This document shows, in pieces, positions 33,854-41,451 of a stretch of DNA of 64,000 bases. Where the stretch lies: positions 87,452-151,451 of the forward strand of contig JAJFVK010000006.1 of the NCBI GenBank assembly GCA_021371795.1, given 5' to 3'. Each line of letters opens with the position of its first letter. The stretch's first letter is position 1. The stretch is from Planctomycetaceae bacterium (GTDB lineage Bacteria; Planctomycetota; Phycisphaerae; Sedimentisphaerales; UBA12454). The notes under the pieces were generated by a model. That model did no database searches. It saw nothing but the letters and a program-made list of their open reading frames with translations, and was not told where the DNA came from. The position numbers were made by a program, and so were the translations under genes.

Positions 33854-35482
33854 ATGGCGGCAGAAGGAATATATTTTAAGAGATATTGTCTGATAATATC
33901 GCTGTTTTTCGCGGTATTTTTGGGTAATTTCAATGCTTTTGGGCAAATCTCATTAGGCCAAAACGGCTCAAATGTTGAGGCACTTCATTCACTTGGGATT
34001 ACGGGTTCCGGCGTAAATGTCGGAATGCTGTCAAGCCGAAACGTCAGGGACGACCATCAGGCGTTTTATAAATCTCCAACAAACCATAACTCTCGTGTGA
34101 CTAATCGTGATTATTCCGGCAGCGGCGTTAATTATTTAGGCGGTACATATCCCGGCCACGATACATGGGTCGCCGGTATTGTCGCAAGCAGAGGCTGGAC
34201 AGGTTACACAACCGCAACAGGAACTGCGCCGGACTGTAATCTTTATTCGGCAAGAGTTGTAACGGAAGCCGGCGAGACCTACACAACAGATTTAATCGAA
34301 GCTTTTGAAGCGTTTATTGATACTTATAATTGCAGAGTTTTTGTTTTGCCGTTGCAATATTCCGGCGATACGGACGGTTCGAGTAATTTATCAAAAATGG
34401 TTGATTACTATGCTTTTCAGTACAACGTTGTTCTCGCACTGGCAAGCGGAAACGAATATATATACCCGACGATTTTCGGCGATGCGTATAACGGTATTAC
34501 CACCGGCGCGTTGATTGATGAAACATCTGGCTATTATGACAAAGTCGGAACGTTATCAAATCCCGGTCCTACGACTGACGGCAGAAACAAGCCCGACATA
34601 AGCGCACCGGGCAGCAGTCAGGTTACGCCTCACATCACAAGTACAACCGCAGCTTACACAACCGTCAAAGACGGCGCGACGAGTTTCTCGTGTCCGCAAA
34701 CCGCAGGCATAGCCGCGTTGCTGCTGCAATACACCAATTCTACTCCTGACCCATGCGATAACAGAAATACCGTAATCAAAGCTGTGATTGTAAATTCGAC
34801 TTTCCCGAATATTAAAACCAAATATGGTATTGCCACTAATCCTGCCGTAAATGTATGGGATCCAAATAGAGGTTACGGCAGAATTGATGCGCTGGCCGCT
34901 TACGAAACATTATCAGCCGGCAGAATAAGCAAAGGTGTTCCAGTTTCAAATCAGAAGCAGTCAGGCTGGGCTTATGATTCAATGACAGGCAGACAGACGG
35001 ATACGTATTTAATTTCGGCCGAGAAGAATGAACGATTAGTTCTGACAGTTACGTGGAACAGGAAGATTAACAAAAAAACATTTCCGTCTGTTTCTTTTGA
35101 AGAGGATACTCCCAGATTCAACATCGATTTGATTATTAAGAATCCTTCCGATGTAAATGTGTATGCCGATACCGACACGCTGAACAATTTGATCAAGGTT
35201 GATTTGCCGCTCGATTCGACAGGGCAGTACAAAGTTATTCTCACCAATACAACAAGCAAATCTCGCTCGTACGCGTTGGCGTTTGAACGGCTGGAAACTC
35301 TGGCCGGCGATTTGAATTCAGATTTTGTTGTGAACTACAAGGATTTAAAGCAGTTGGCAACAGATTGGCTCGGCGTTGGTCTTGCTTCTGATATAGCTGC
35401 CGACCCCAACGTAAACTTTTTGGACTATAACGCCTTTTCAGCAGATTGGCAAAGTATCGACAGTCGATATTATACGCCGTAG
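33854..35482 (+). CDS. secreted subtilase-like protein with dockerin-type C-terminus
   Basis: 542 residues with an N-terminal signal (about 1-30, ending NAFG). The S8 fold is supported by GHDTWVAGIVASRG (His102), the oxyanion Asn200 in LALASGNEY, NKPDISAPGS, and GATSFSCPQTAGIAALL (Ser277). The position of the catalytic Asp, normally VxVxDTG, reads VNVGMLSSRNV, so Ser60/61 replaces it; Asp66 and Asp67 lie six residues on. Activity is uncertain. Residues about 365-480 form a beta-sandwich P-domain-like region, and residues 487-540 are the dockerin-type repeat (GDLNSDFVVNYKDL...DW). It is extracellular. Confidence 0.8.
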   Translation: MAAEGIYFKRYCLIISLFFAVFLGNFNAFGQISLGQNGSNVEALHSLGITGSGVNVGMLSSRNVRDDHQAFYKSPTNHNSRVTNRDYSGSGVNYLGGTYPGHDTWVAGIVASRGWTGYTTATGTAPDCNLYSARVVTEAGETYTTDLIEAFEAFIDTYNCRVFVLPLQYSGDTDGSSNLSKMVDYYAFQYNVVLALASGNEYIYPTIFGDAYNGITTGALIDETSGYYDKVGTLSNPGPTTDGRNKPDISAPGSSQVTPHITSTTAAYTTVKDGATSFSCPQTAGIAALLLQYTNSTPDPCDNRNTVIKAVIVNSTFPNIKTKYGIATNPAVNVWDPNRGYGRIDALAAYETLSAGRISKGVPVSNQKQSGWAYDSMTGRQTDTYLISAEKNERLVLTVTWNRKINKKTFPSVSFEEDTPRFNIDLIIKNPSDVNVYADTDTLNNLIKVDLPLDSTGQYKVILTNTTSKSRSYALAFERLETLAGDLNSDFVVNYKDLKQLATDWLGVGLASDIAADPNVNFLDYNAFSADWQSIDSRYYTP

Positions 35483-35509
35483 AGTACGAATATTCGAAGT
35501 TTTGAGTTG

Positions 35510-35905
35510 TTGATATCGGTAGCGGTAACGTCTTGGTGTAGGTTTGGCCAAATGGTTGTCGTGCTGAAAACATCAACCGACAACAACGTCTGCCGCGACT
35601 TTACCGATACCTATACCAACAACGGCCAAACTTTGTGTCGTCATCCTGCCGTTTCGTATTCGTTAGTCTGTGAGTAAGATTTCTATTTCACTTTTCCAAA
35701 TTTGTGGTAGTCTATCACGCCATTATTATCTTAAGGTTTGTACTACTATAACCTTCTTGTTTTTTGTGCTTGATTTTCAAATTTTGTTATAGTTTTTGGT
35801 TTCGGTATCGGTAAGGTTTTGTTGTCGTTATTTGGTGTTCGTGTTATGGTAACGAAACACCAAACCCGCAGCCGAGAACACAACGTTACCGTTACCGATA
35901 CCCAT
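35510..35905. repeat. nested inverted-repeat (foldback) region, about 390 bp
   Basis: The outer arms TATCGGTAGCGGTAACG (about 35514-35530) and CGTTACCGTTACCGATA (about 35884-35900) are near-perfect inverted repeats. A second pair lies inside: TTACCGATACC (about 35601-35611) and GGTATCGGTAA (about 35803-35813). Hairpins occur within each half: GTTTGGCC/GGCCAAAC and GTTGTCG/CGACAAC on the left, TTTGGTGTTCG/CGAAACACCAAA on the right. This 470-bp gap carries no gene of its own; a 62-codon frame at its right end overlaps the real transporter start. Confidence 0.65.
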
Positions 35906-35952
35906 AACAGAAATTTACTTTTGGTAGCGGCTATGCCGCATTATGGATTTTT

Positions 35953-36849
35953 ATGTGGCTTTATCTTGGCGTGTTTTCCGCTCTGTTTTTGGGCTTTTAC
36001 GATATAAGTAAAAAACATTCGTTACGGCAAAACGCCGTTTTGCCGGTGTTGCTCTATTCGTGTCTTACTGCTGCGGTTATCTTTCTTCCTTTTATTATAT
36101 TGTCCTATACCCATCCCAACCTTATGTCGGGCAGCGGTTTGTATGTCCCGCCTATAACGACGTTCAGCGGCCATTGGCACTTGTTTTTAAAATCGCTGAT
36201 TGTTTATATTGCATGGATTTTGAGCTACACAGCTCTTAAGCATTTGCCAATTTCCATCGCTACGCCAATCGGCGCATCGGCTCCGCTGTGGACGCTTTTG
36301 GGTGCGGTTCTGATTTTCCACGAGCATCCCAACGCGATGCAGTATGCCGGTCTTGCGATAATGATTGGCTCGTATTATTTGTATTCCATCATCGGCAGTA
36401 AAGAGGGAATTAAATTCACCAGCGACAAATGGGTTGCGTTTATTTTTGCCGCGACACTGGTCGGCACATTGAGCGGCCTGTACGATAAGCACCTGATACA
36501 AACGCTTAAATATCATCCGCTGACCGTGCAGGCGTGGTTCTTTGTTTACCTCGTTGTTTTGTTCGCGCCGACAGTGTGGCTTTCAAGATTTTACGGCCAG
36601 AAGATTCCATTTATCTGGCGTTGGAGCATACCATTAATAGGTATATTTTTGATAGTCGCCGACTTTGCGTATTTCAGAGCTTTGACATATCAGGGTTCGT
36701 TAATAGCGATGTTAGCGACGCTTCGGTGCAGTTGCGTTGTGATTTCGTTCCTCGGCGGCATTCTGCTGTTTAAAGAGCTTCGGCCTGCGTACAAAGCAGT
36801 AGCGCTGACCGGTGTTATCGCCGGCGTGTTCATGATTTTGACTGCGTAA
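35953..36849 (+). CDS. EamA/DMT-family transporter
   Basis: 298 residues with about ten hydrophobic helices in two EamA repeats (1-140 and 155-298). PISIATPIGASAPLWTLLGAVLIFHEHPNAMQYAGLAIMIGSYYLYS ends the first repeat; GSLIAMLATLRCSCVVISFLGGILLFKELRPAYKAVALTGVIAGVFMI ends the second. Both show the family's terminal Glu/Pro-loop pattern before the last helix. It exports or imports a small metabolite that cannot be guessed. It has no good ribosome site and follows the foldback region. No linked operon gene is evident. Confidence 0.85.
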   Translation: MWLYLGVFSALFLGFYDISKKHSLRQNAVLPVLLYSCLTAAVIFLPFIILSYTHPNLMSGSGLYVPPITTFSGHWHLFLKSLIVYIAWILSYTALKHLPISIATPIGASAPLWTLLGAVLIFHEHPNAMQYAGLAIMIGSYYLYSIIGSKEGIKFTSDKWVAFIFAATLVGTLSGLYDKHLIQTLKYHPLTVQAWFFVYLVVLFAPTVWLSRFYGQKIPFIWRWSIPLIGIFLIVADFAYFRALTYQGSLIAMLATLRCSCVVISFLGGILLFKELRPAYKAVALTGVIAGVFMILTA

Positions 36850-37076
36850 CAGAGTCCGTTTAGCTCCTTCCGTTCATCAGAGCCCGGAGCGTTAGCGATG
36901 GGTAGTTTTTAGTCATAGTCGTTTTTATAAATCAATTTATCTCTGAATTTCATCACTCTTCAGAAACAAATCAAACCTCAAATCCTCATGAATATATAAA
37001 ATGTTCACGCGGCATTCCAAAAATTCAAAATTTTCGACCCTATACCCTACTTTACGCTCCACGCTGAACGCTGTTG

Positions 37077-37351
37077 TTTTTTACGTTTTTCTGTGAATTT
37101 CTGTCGATTCTACGTTGATTTACTGCGATTCACTGTGTTTTATGGTGATTTAGTTACGCAAAATGGCTGATTTTCGAAGTTTTGCCTCTCAAAATCCGCG
37201 TTTTTCACCGCTTTTGAACGGTTTTAGGGGTGTTTTTAAGCATTTTTGACTAAAAAACACTGAAAAAACGCTCTTTGATGCGAGTATTTCGCGCAGAAAA
37301 TTCACAAATTGCGCAGGTTTTCGTAAAACTGCGCATGGTAATTCCTGCGCA
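37077..37351. other. phased A/T-tract array with GCGCA boxes
   Basis: T runs centred near 37079, 37088, 37099, 37108, 37120, 37129, 37139 and 37150 (mean 10.1 bp) are followed by tracts at 37172, 37181, 37192, 37203, 37213, 37223, 37235, 37245, 37254 and 37265 (mean 10.3 bp). Then come several GCGCA boxes, including AATTCCTGCGCA at 37340-37351. The 730-bp gap 36850-37579 also has an AGAGCCCGG repeat at its left end and no credible gene. Confidence 0.75.
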
Positions 37352-37579
37352 GGTTTGTAAAAATTTTACTGATTCTCGCAATTTTTCGTATGCGTCGGAA
37401 CGAAGCGTGAAAAGAAAAAACGGGAGGAGGCAGATTTTTAAAAACTTGCGACAATTTTGTAATATAAAAGACGTGAATTACAATTTTGTAATTTACAACG
37501 GGGTTTTTACACTGAAAACGCATTTCTATTTGGCACATCAATTGCGCTATAAGTTAATTTCGAAAGGGTTTATAAAGCA

Positions 37580-38103
37580 ATGATTAAAGGTTTTTTAATT
37601 GATATGGACGGCGTAATCTACCGCGGTGAGCAGCTCATTGACGGTGCGGATTTATTCATCAAACAACTTGTCGAACGGGAATATCCGTTTATGTTCCTTA
37701 CTAATAATAGTCAGCGGACACGGCGCGATGTCGCGACGAATCTTGACCCGAATTGTCCTGTGCCTAATGGCTCGTTGCGGCCGGGCTGCGGAGCGATTGT
37801 CGCAATGCTGGAGACGGCGACAGGGCGGAAGCTTTTAGTGTTGGCAAGCCGAGTCCTATAATGATGCGTGCGGCGAGAAAAGAACTGGGAATTGACGCTG
37901 CAGCGACGACGATGATTGGCGATACTATGGAAACGGATATTCTCGGCGGCCTGAATATGGGGTATCGAACGGTTCTTGTGCTGTCGGGCGGAACGAAGCT
38001 TAGTGATTTAAGCAACTATGCTTACCGGCCGGATGTCATAATTGACTCGGTAAAAGACTTAATAGAGAAAGATAGTCCGTTAGTGTTTGAGGCGTTAAAA
38101 TAA
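37580..38103 (+). pseudogene. NagD-type HAD hydrolase, internally deleted and frameshifted
   Basis: The 5' part (93 codons) begins MIKGFLIDMDGVIYRG (motif I) and MFLTNNSQRTRRDVAT (motif II). It then jumps to LDPNCPVPNGSLRPGCGAIVAMLETATGRK, which in NagD-type enzymes lies about 110 residues later, so most of the cap domain is missing. A frame break near 37842 follows; in the next frame the sequence continues GKPSPIMMRAARKELG and GDTMETDILGGLNMG (motifs III and IV) to the end. One extra G before GCAAGCCG would restore the frame. Both halves are well conserved otherwise, so the decay is recent. The intact family dephosphorylates sugar or nucleotide phosphates. Confidence 0.85.
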
Positions 38104-38141
38104 AAAATTTCAAAAATTTTCAAAAAATTATTTTTAATTAT

Positions 38142-38169
38142 TTGCAATTTCTCCGGTCTTCCTTATACT
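38142..38169 (+). promoter_or_regulatory. sigma-70 type promoter for tRNA-Thr-tuf
   Basis: TTGCAA (38142-38147) and TATACT (38164-38169) are spaced by 16 bp. The -35 box and spacing match the rpmE promoter. It would give a leader of about 140 nt before the tRNA. Confidence 0.65.
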
Positions 38170-38198
38170 GCTTAATTCGCTTTTGGCGAAAAATGAGT

Positions 38199-38242
38199 CA
38201 GGGAGTCCCTTTACATTTTTTTATGTAAGTGGGGGTGCCCTG
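38199..38242 (+). other. long hairpin in the tRNA-Thr/tuf leader
   Basis: CAGGGAGTCCCTTTACAT and ATGTAAGTGGGGGTGCCCTG pair over most of their length around a T-only loop. The structure lies between the candidate promoter and the tRNA. It could be a processing signal, an attenuator stem without a T-run, or a small RNA; nothing in the sequence decides this. Confidence 0.5.
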
Positions 38243-38318
38243 TGTTTCAGTATTGAAAACACGATTTAAACCACGAAGGGCACAAGAAAAAAGTGTCTTT
38301 TGAGGTATAAAAATAATT

Positions 38319-38391
<73 letters not shown>

Positions 38392-38522
38392 AAGTTAACA
38401 TTGTGACAGCTTAAAATCGGCAGTCGTGAAAAGTGTAAAGCCGATGAGGCTTTTAAGGTTATAGAAATAGTAATAAATGTAAATTAATTAGCTCAATACT
38501 TAACGTTGGAGGTTAGTACAAA

Positions 38523-39749
38523 ATGGCTAAAGCAGTATTTGAAAGAAAGAAACCACACGTAAATGTTGGTACAATCGGACACGTTGACCACGGCAAGACG
38601 ACTCTTACCGCGGCAATGACAAAAGTAATGGAATTAAGTGGCTTTAGTAAGTTCAAATCTTACGATGATATCGCGAAAGCCTCGGAATCACAGGGTAGAA
38701 GAGACCCAACAAAGATTCTGACAATCTCCACTGCTCACGTTGAATACGAATCAGCAACAAGGCACTATGCCCACGTTGACTGTCCGGGACACGCTGACTA
38801 TGTAAAGAACATGATTACTGGAGCCGCCCAGATGGACGGAGCTATTCTTGTAGTCAGTGCTTACGATGGTCCAATGCCGCAGACAAGAGAGCACATCCTT
38901 CTTGCCCGCCAGGTAAACGTACCGAAAATCGTAGTGTTCCTTAATAAGGTCGACCTTGTCGATGATCCGGAACTTCTGGAACTTGTTGAAATGGAAGTCA
39001 GAGACTTGCTCAACAAATACGACTTCCCAGGCGATGATACACCGATTATCAGAGGCTCTGCCAATACAGCTATGGCTGCTACAAAGATAGATGATCCTGC
39101 TTGTGCACCAATCGTTGCACTGGTCAAGGCTATGGACGAATACATTCCGATTCCACAGCGCGAAGTCGATAAGCCATTCCTTATGCCTATCGAAGACGTG
39201 TTCAGTATTAAAGGCCGTGGTACAGTAGGTACAGGCCGTATCGAACGCGGTATTGTAAAGGTCGGCGAAGAAATCGCGATTATCGGCTTGAACAAAGAAA
39301 CCAGAAAAACAGTTGTTACCGGTGTTGAAATGTTCAATAAGACTCTTGATCAGGGTCAGGCCGGCGACAATGTCGGCTTGCTGATGAGAGGTGTTGAGAA
39401 AAATGAACTCGAACGCGGTATGGTTGTTGCCGCTCCTGGTTCTATCACTCCTCACACACACTTCGATGCAGAAGTTTACGTTCTGACGAAAGACGAAGGT
39501 GGAAGACACTCACCGTTCTTCGCAGGATATAAACCACAGTTCTATTTCAGAACAACTGACGTTACCGGCGCGGTAAAGGCAATCAAGAGCCGTGAAGGTA
39601 AACCAGCAGAAATGTGTATGCCGGGCGACAACATCGCAATGGAAGTAGAGATTATTTCACCAATCGCTATGGAAGAAGGCCTAAGGTTTGCTATCCGTGA
39701 AGGCGGCAGAACAGTAGGCGCCGGTGTTGTTGTTAAAGTTATTAAATAA
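38523..39749 (+). CDS. tuf: elongation factor Tu
   Basis: The GTPase that brings aminoacyl-tRNA to the ribosome. 408 residues, about 10 more than usual. The P-loop is GHVDHGKT (19-26), DCPGH is at 86-90, and NKVD lies near 140. Switch I is atypical: the segment [24 protein letters not shown] replaces the near-universal (K)ARGITI...HVEYE, so the Arg-Gly before the Mg-binding Thr (here Thr67) is lost. Domains II and III look normal ([41 protein letters not shown]). GGAGG precedes the ATG. No second tuf is present in the window. Confidence 0.96.
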   Translation: MAKAVFERKKPHVNVGTIGHVDHGKTTLTAAMTKVMELSGFSKFKSYDDIAKASESQGRRDPTKILTISTAHVEYESATRHYAHVDCPGHADYVKNMITGAAQMDGAILVVSAYDGPMPQTREHILLARQVNVPKIVVFLNKVDLVDDPELLELVEMEVRDLLNKYDFPGDDTPIIRGSANTAMAATKIDDPACAPIVALVKAMDEYIPIPQREVDKPFLMPIEDVFSIKGRGTVGTGRIERGIVKVGEEIAIIGLNKETRKTVVTGVEMFNKTLDQGQAGDNVGLLMRGVEKNELERGMVVAAPGSITPHTHFDAEVYVLTKDEGGRHSPFFAGYKPQFYFRTTDVTGAVKAIKSREGKPAEMCMPGDNIAMEVEIISPIAMEEGLRFAIREGGRTVGAGVVVKVIK

Positions 39750-39780
39750 ACTTAAAATCAAAATTGCAAATCAGAATGCG

Positions 39781-39812
39781 GATTCGGCCTTAACCGGCCG
39801 AGTCCCTTTTTG
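39781..39812 (+). terminator. terminator after tuf
   Basis: GATTCGGCC (39781-39789) pairs with GGCCGAGTC (39796-39804), followed by a CCTTTTT run. The hairpin has the same GGATTCGGCC core as the palindromes at 40752-40772 and 47864-47882, so the terminator may be derived from that repeat family. Confidence 0.7.
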
Positions 39813-39850
39813 ATAAGAAATTTCGATTGAAACTAAATTAAAGAGTAAAT

Positions 39851-40018
39851 ATGGCAAAAGCAAAAAAAAGAGAATATGCCTGGCTCGAGTGTAAGGAATG
39901 CGGACAGCGAAATTACAGGACGCAGATTAATGTCTCCCAAGGTACTCCGAAACTCGAATTGAATAAGTTCTGCAAAAAAGAGCGGAAACGAACTGTTCAC
40001 AAGTTAAGAAGAAAGTAA
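39851..40018 (+). CDS. rpmG: 50S ribosomal protein L33
   Basis: A 55-residue frame, ATG 39851 to TAA 40016-40018, too short for a long-ORF search. The translation begins MAKAKKREYAWLECKECGQRNYRTQ and ends KFCKKERKRTVHKLRRK. The pair CKEC is present, but the second zinc pair is reduced to CKKE, leaving three cysteines. The position between tuf and tRNA-Trp/secE matches the standard order. Confidence 0.92.
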   Translation: MAKAKKREYAWLECKECGQRNYRTQINVSQGTPKLELNKFCKKERKRTVHKLRRK

Positions 40019-40183
40019 TACACGGTATTTTCGTTATCGCGGCGTGTGCAAGTCCGATTTTCTGACCGGCAGGCTAACCCGCGAATGAAGCACCGGGTAT
40101 TGAAAAATGGTAATTGGCCGCTGAACCTTTGAAAAGAGGTGAGGCATTCAATGAAGAATACCGGCATTGTTTGCCGGAATGAT
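40019..40183 (+). other. unassigned spacer with a strong hairpin before tRNA-Trp
   Basis: 165 bp between rpmG and tRNA-Trp with several G/C-rich blocks (GACCGGCAGGCTAACCCGCG, GAAGCACCGGGTATTG) and the hairpin CCGGCA-TTGTT-TGCCGG at about 40161-40177. There is no reading frame. It is unusually GC-rich for a spacer here and may contain a structured RNA; I do not recognise it. Confidence 0.35.
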
Positions 40184-40256
40184 AGGCCAGTAGCTCAATT
40201 GGCAGAGTGGCGGTCTCCAAAACCGCAGGTTAGAGGTTCGATTCCTCTCTGGCCTG
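40184..40256 (+). tRNA. tRNA-Trp (anticodon CCA)
   Basis: The acceptor AGGCCAG (40184-40190) pairs with CTGGCCT (40249-40255), with discriminator G40256. The anticodon is CCA at 40217-40219 in the loop CTCCAAA, and the T-loop is GTTCGATTC. The 3' CCA is not encoded. It lies just before secE, the usual place. Confidence 0.97.
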
Positions 40257-40319
40257 CTTATCGAAGACGCTGAAGGCGAACTTGAAATTGAATTTAAATT
40301 TGGGATTTCGAGGTTTTTG

Positions 40320-40718
40320 ATGTTAGAGAAATATAAATGGGGTCAGGGTAAGGATACCCGACTGTACAGCGCGGTAGCGGTAGCGATAATAGCGGTCATC
40401 GGCTGCTGGAGGCTTCATGAAAAGCTGAAAGCAACAATGGACACTACGCAAACGCTCGGACTTTCGTTAAGCATTTGTGTTCCGCTGGGACTGATGGCTG
40501 CTATAGCGGGCTTTCTGTATTGGCTGTCAAATCGCCCAACTGTCGCTGATTTTCTAATCTCCGCGGAAGGCGAATTGAAAAAAGTGAGCTTCAGCTCAAA
40601 ACGCGAAATAGCAGTATCGACAACCATCGTCATTGTAGTAGTTTTGCTGATGGCTGGAATGCTCGGTGTTGCTGATTTTGTTTTTGATATGTTCTTCACA
40701 AACGTACTGGGTATTTAA
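40320..40718 (+). CDS. secE: preprotein translocase subunit SecE
   Basis: The start is ATG 40320 (MLEKYKWGQ...); a TTG one codon earlier is unlikely. 132 residues with three membrane segments: about 20-38, 50-70 and 102-125. The last 60 residues carry the conserved SecE region: an amphipathic helix FLISAEGELKKVSFSSKREIAVSTT (compare the typical LKKVxWPSRxE), followed by the final transmembrane helix. The two extra helices upstream make this the longer, three-helix form. It stabilises SecY in the translocon. It is next to nusG as usual. Confidence 0.9.
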   Translation: MLEKYKWGQGKDTRLYSAVAVAIIAVIGCWRLHEKLKATMDTTQTLGLSLSICVPLGLMAAIAGFLYWLSNRPTVADFLISAEGELKKVSFSSKREIAVSTTIVIVVVLLMAGMLGVADFVFDMFFTNVLGI

Positions 40719-40719
40719 T

Positions 40720-40800
40720 TTAAAAATAAAAATTAAATATCAAAAATGCGGATTTGGCCTGAAAGCCAATACTAATTTAACTGAAGATAATAAACTTAAG
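40720..40800. repeat. palindrome GGATTTGGCCTGAAAGCC in an AT-rich arm (secE-nusG spacer)
   Basis: AAAAATTAAATATCAAAAATG precedes GGATTTGGCC-TGAA-AGCCAATAC, an imperfect hairpin of the same GGATTCGGCC family as those after tuf and rpoB. Confidence 0.5.
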
Positions 40801-40806
40801 GTATTT

Positions 40807-41355
40807 ATGCGTTGGTATGTATTACGAGTAGCCTCCAACCGGGAGGAACAAGTTAGAGAAACGCTTGTGCGCAAAGTTACGCTCGAAAACCTTCAAAGCG
40901 ATATCGGCAGAATTGTAGTGCCGGTCGAACAGGTGAAACGTATTCGCGGCGGTAAACAGAAAGTACAAAAACGCAAACTTTATCCCGGCTACGTTTTTAT
41001 GGAAATCGAACCTGACGCCAACCGCAAAATAAGCGAAAAGGCGTGGTTCCTTATTAAAGAAACTATGGGCGTAGGCGATTTCGTCGGCACCGAAGGGCTG
41101 CCGGTACCTATGAGCGATACCGATGTGGCTAAAATGCTTAGCGAAGTTGAAAAAGTAAGCGAACAAACCGCTGCTAATATCAAAGTCGATTTCGCAAAGG
41201 GCGATGTTGTTAAAATTCGCGAAGGCGCATTCGAGAACTTCGAAGGTGCGGTCGATTCAATAGATACCGAACGCGGCGTTGTACGAGTAATCGTAACAAT
41301 CTTCGGCAGAAGCACGCCGTTAGATATCGAATATTGGCAGATAGAAAAAGTGTAA
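40807..41355 (+). CDS. nusG: transcription termination/antitermination protein NusG
   Basis: The start is ATG 40807 (MRWYVLRVASNREEQV...), the family N-terminus; the frame is open for 47 more codons through the repeat upstream. 182 residues. The NGN domain runs to about 125 and includes KRKLYPGYVFMEIE and ETMGVGDFVG. The C-terminal KOW domain is at about 130-182 (FAKGDVVKIREGAFENFEGAVDSID). It binds RNA polymerase and Rho or ribosomal S10. Confidence 0.95.
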   Translation: MRWYVLRVASNREEQVRETLVRKVTLENLQSDIGRIVVPVEQVKRIRGGKQKVQKRKLYPGYVFMEIEPDANRKISEKAWFLIKETMGVGDFVGTEGLPVPMSDTDVAKMLSEVEKVSEQTAANIKVDFAKGDVVKIREGAFENFEGAVDSIDTERGVVRVIVTIFGRSTPLDIEYWQIEKV

Positions 41356-41361
41356 CGAAAA

Positions 41362-41400
41362 TCAAAAATGTAGATTCCCGCTTCCGCGGGAATGACACTC
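41362..41400. repeat. ATTCCCGC-TTCC-GCGGGAAT palindrome (nusG-rplK spacer)
   Basis: Perfect 8-bp arms at 41374-41381 and 41386-41393, flanked by AAAATCAAAAATG and GACACTCG. This is the inverted form of the repeat inside pabB at 30169. Reading it on the minus strand gives a SFPRKREST-type peptide, which is a repeat artefact. Confidence 0.7.
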
Positions 41401-41451
41401 GTCGCCGTATCGGCGACGGTTAAACGAATGATTTAAAAAGGTTAATAGCAG

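Noticed and set aside
35510-35905. Integron attC site or IS end in the foldback region
   Set aside because: No GTTRRRY/RYYYAAC pair in the right geometry, no integrase or transposase frame, and no clear target duplication.
35819-36007. 62-codon frame ahead of the EamA gene
   Set aside because: It covers the right half of the foldback and overlaps the transporter start out of frame.
37275-37583. Overlapping frames on both strands before the HAD gene
   Set aside because: Opposite-strand frames of similar length in an AT-rich array, with no homology and no start signal.
41210-41398. Minus-strand frame beginning SFPRKREST
   Set aside because: This peptide is the translation of the ATTCCCGC palindrome and the antisense of nusG, a known type of annotation artefact.
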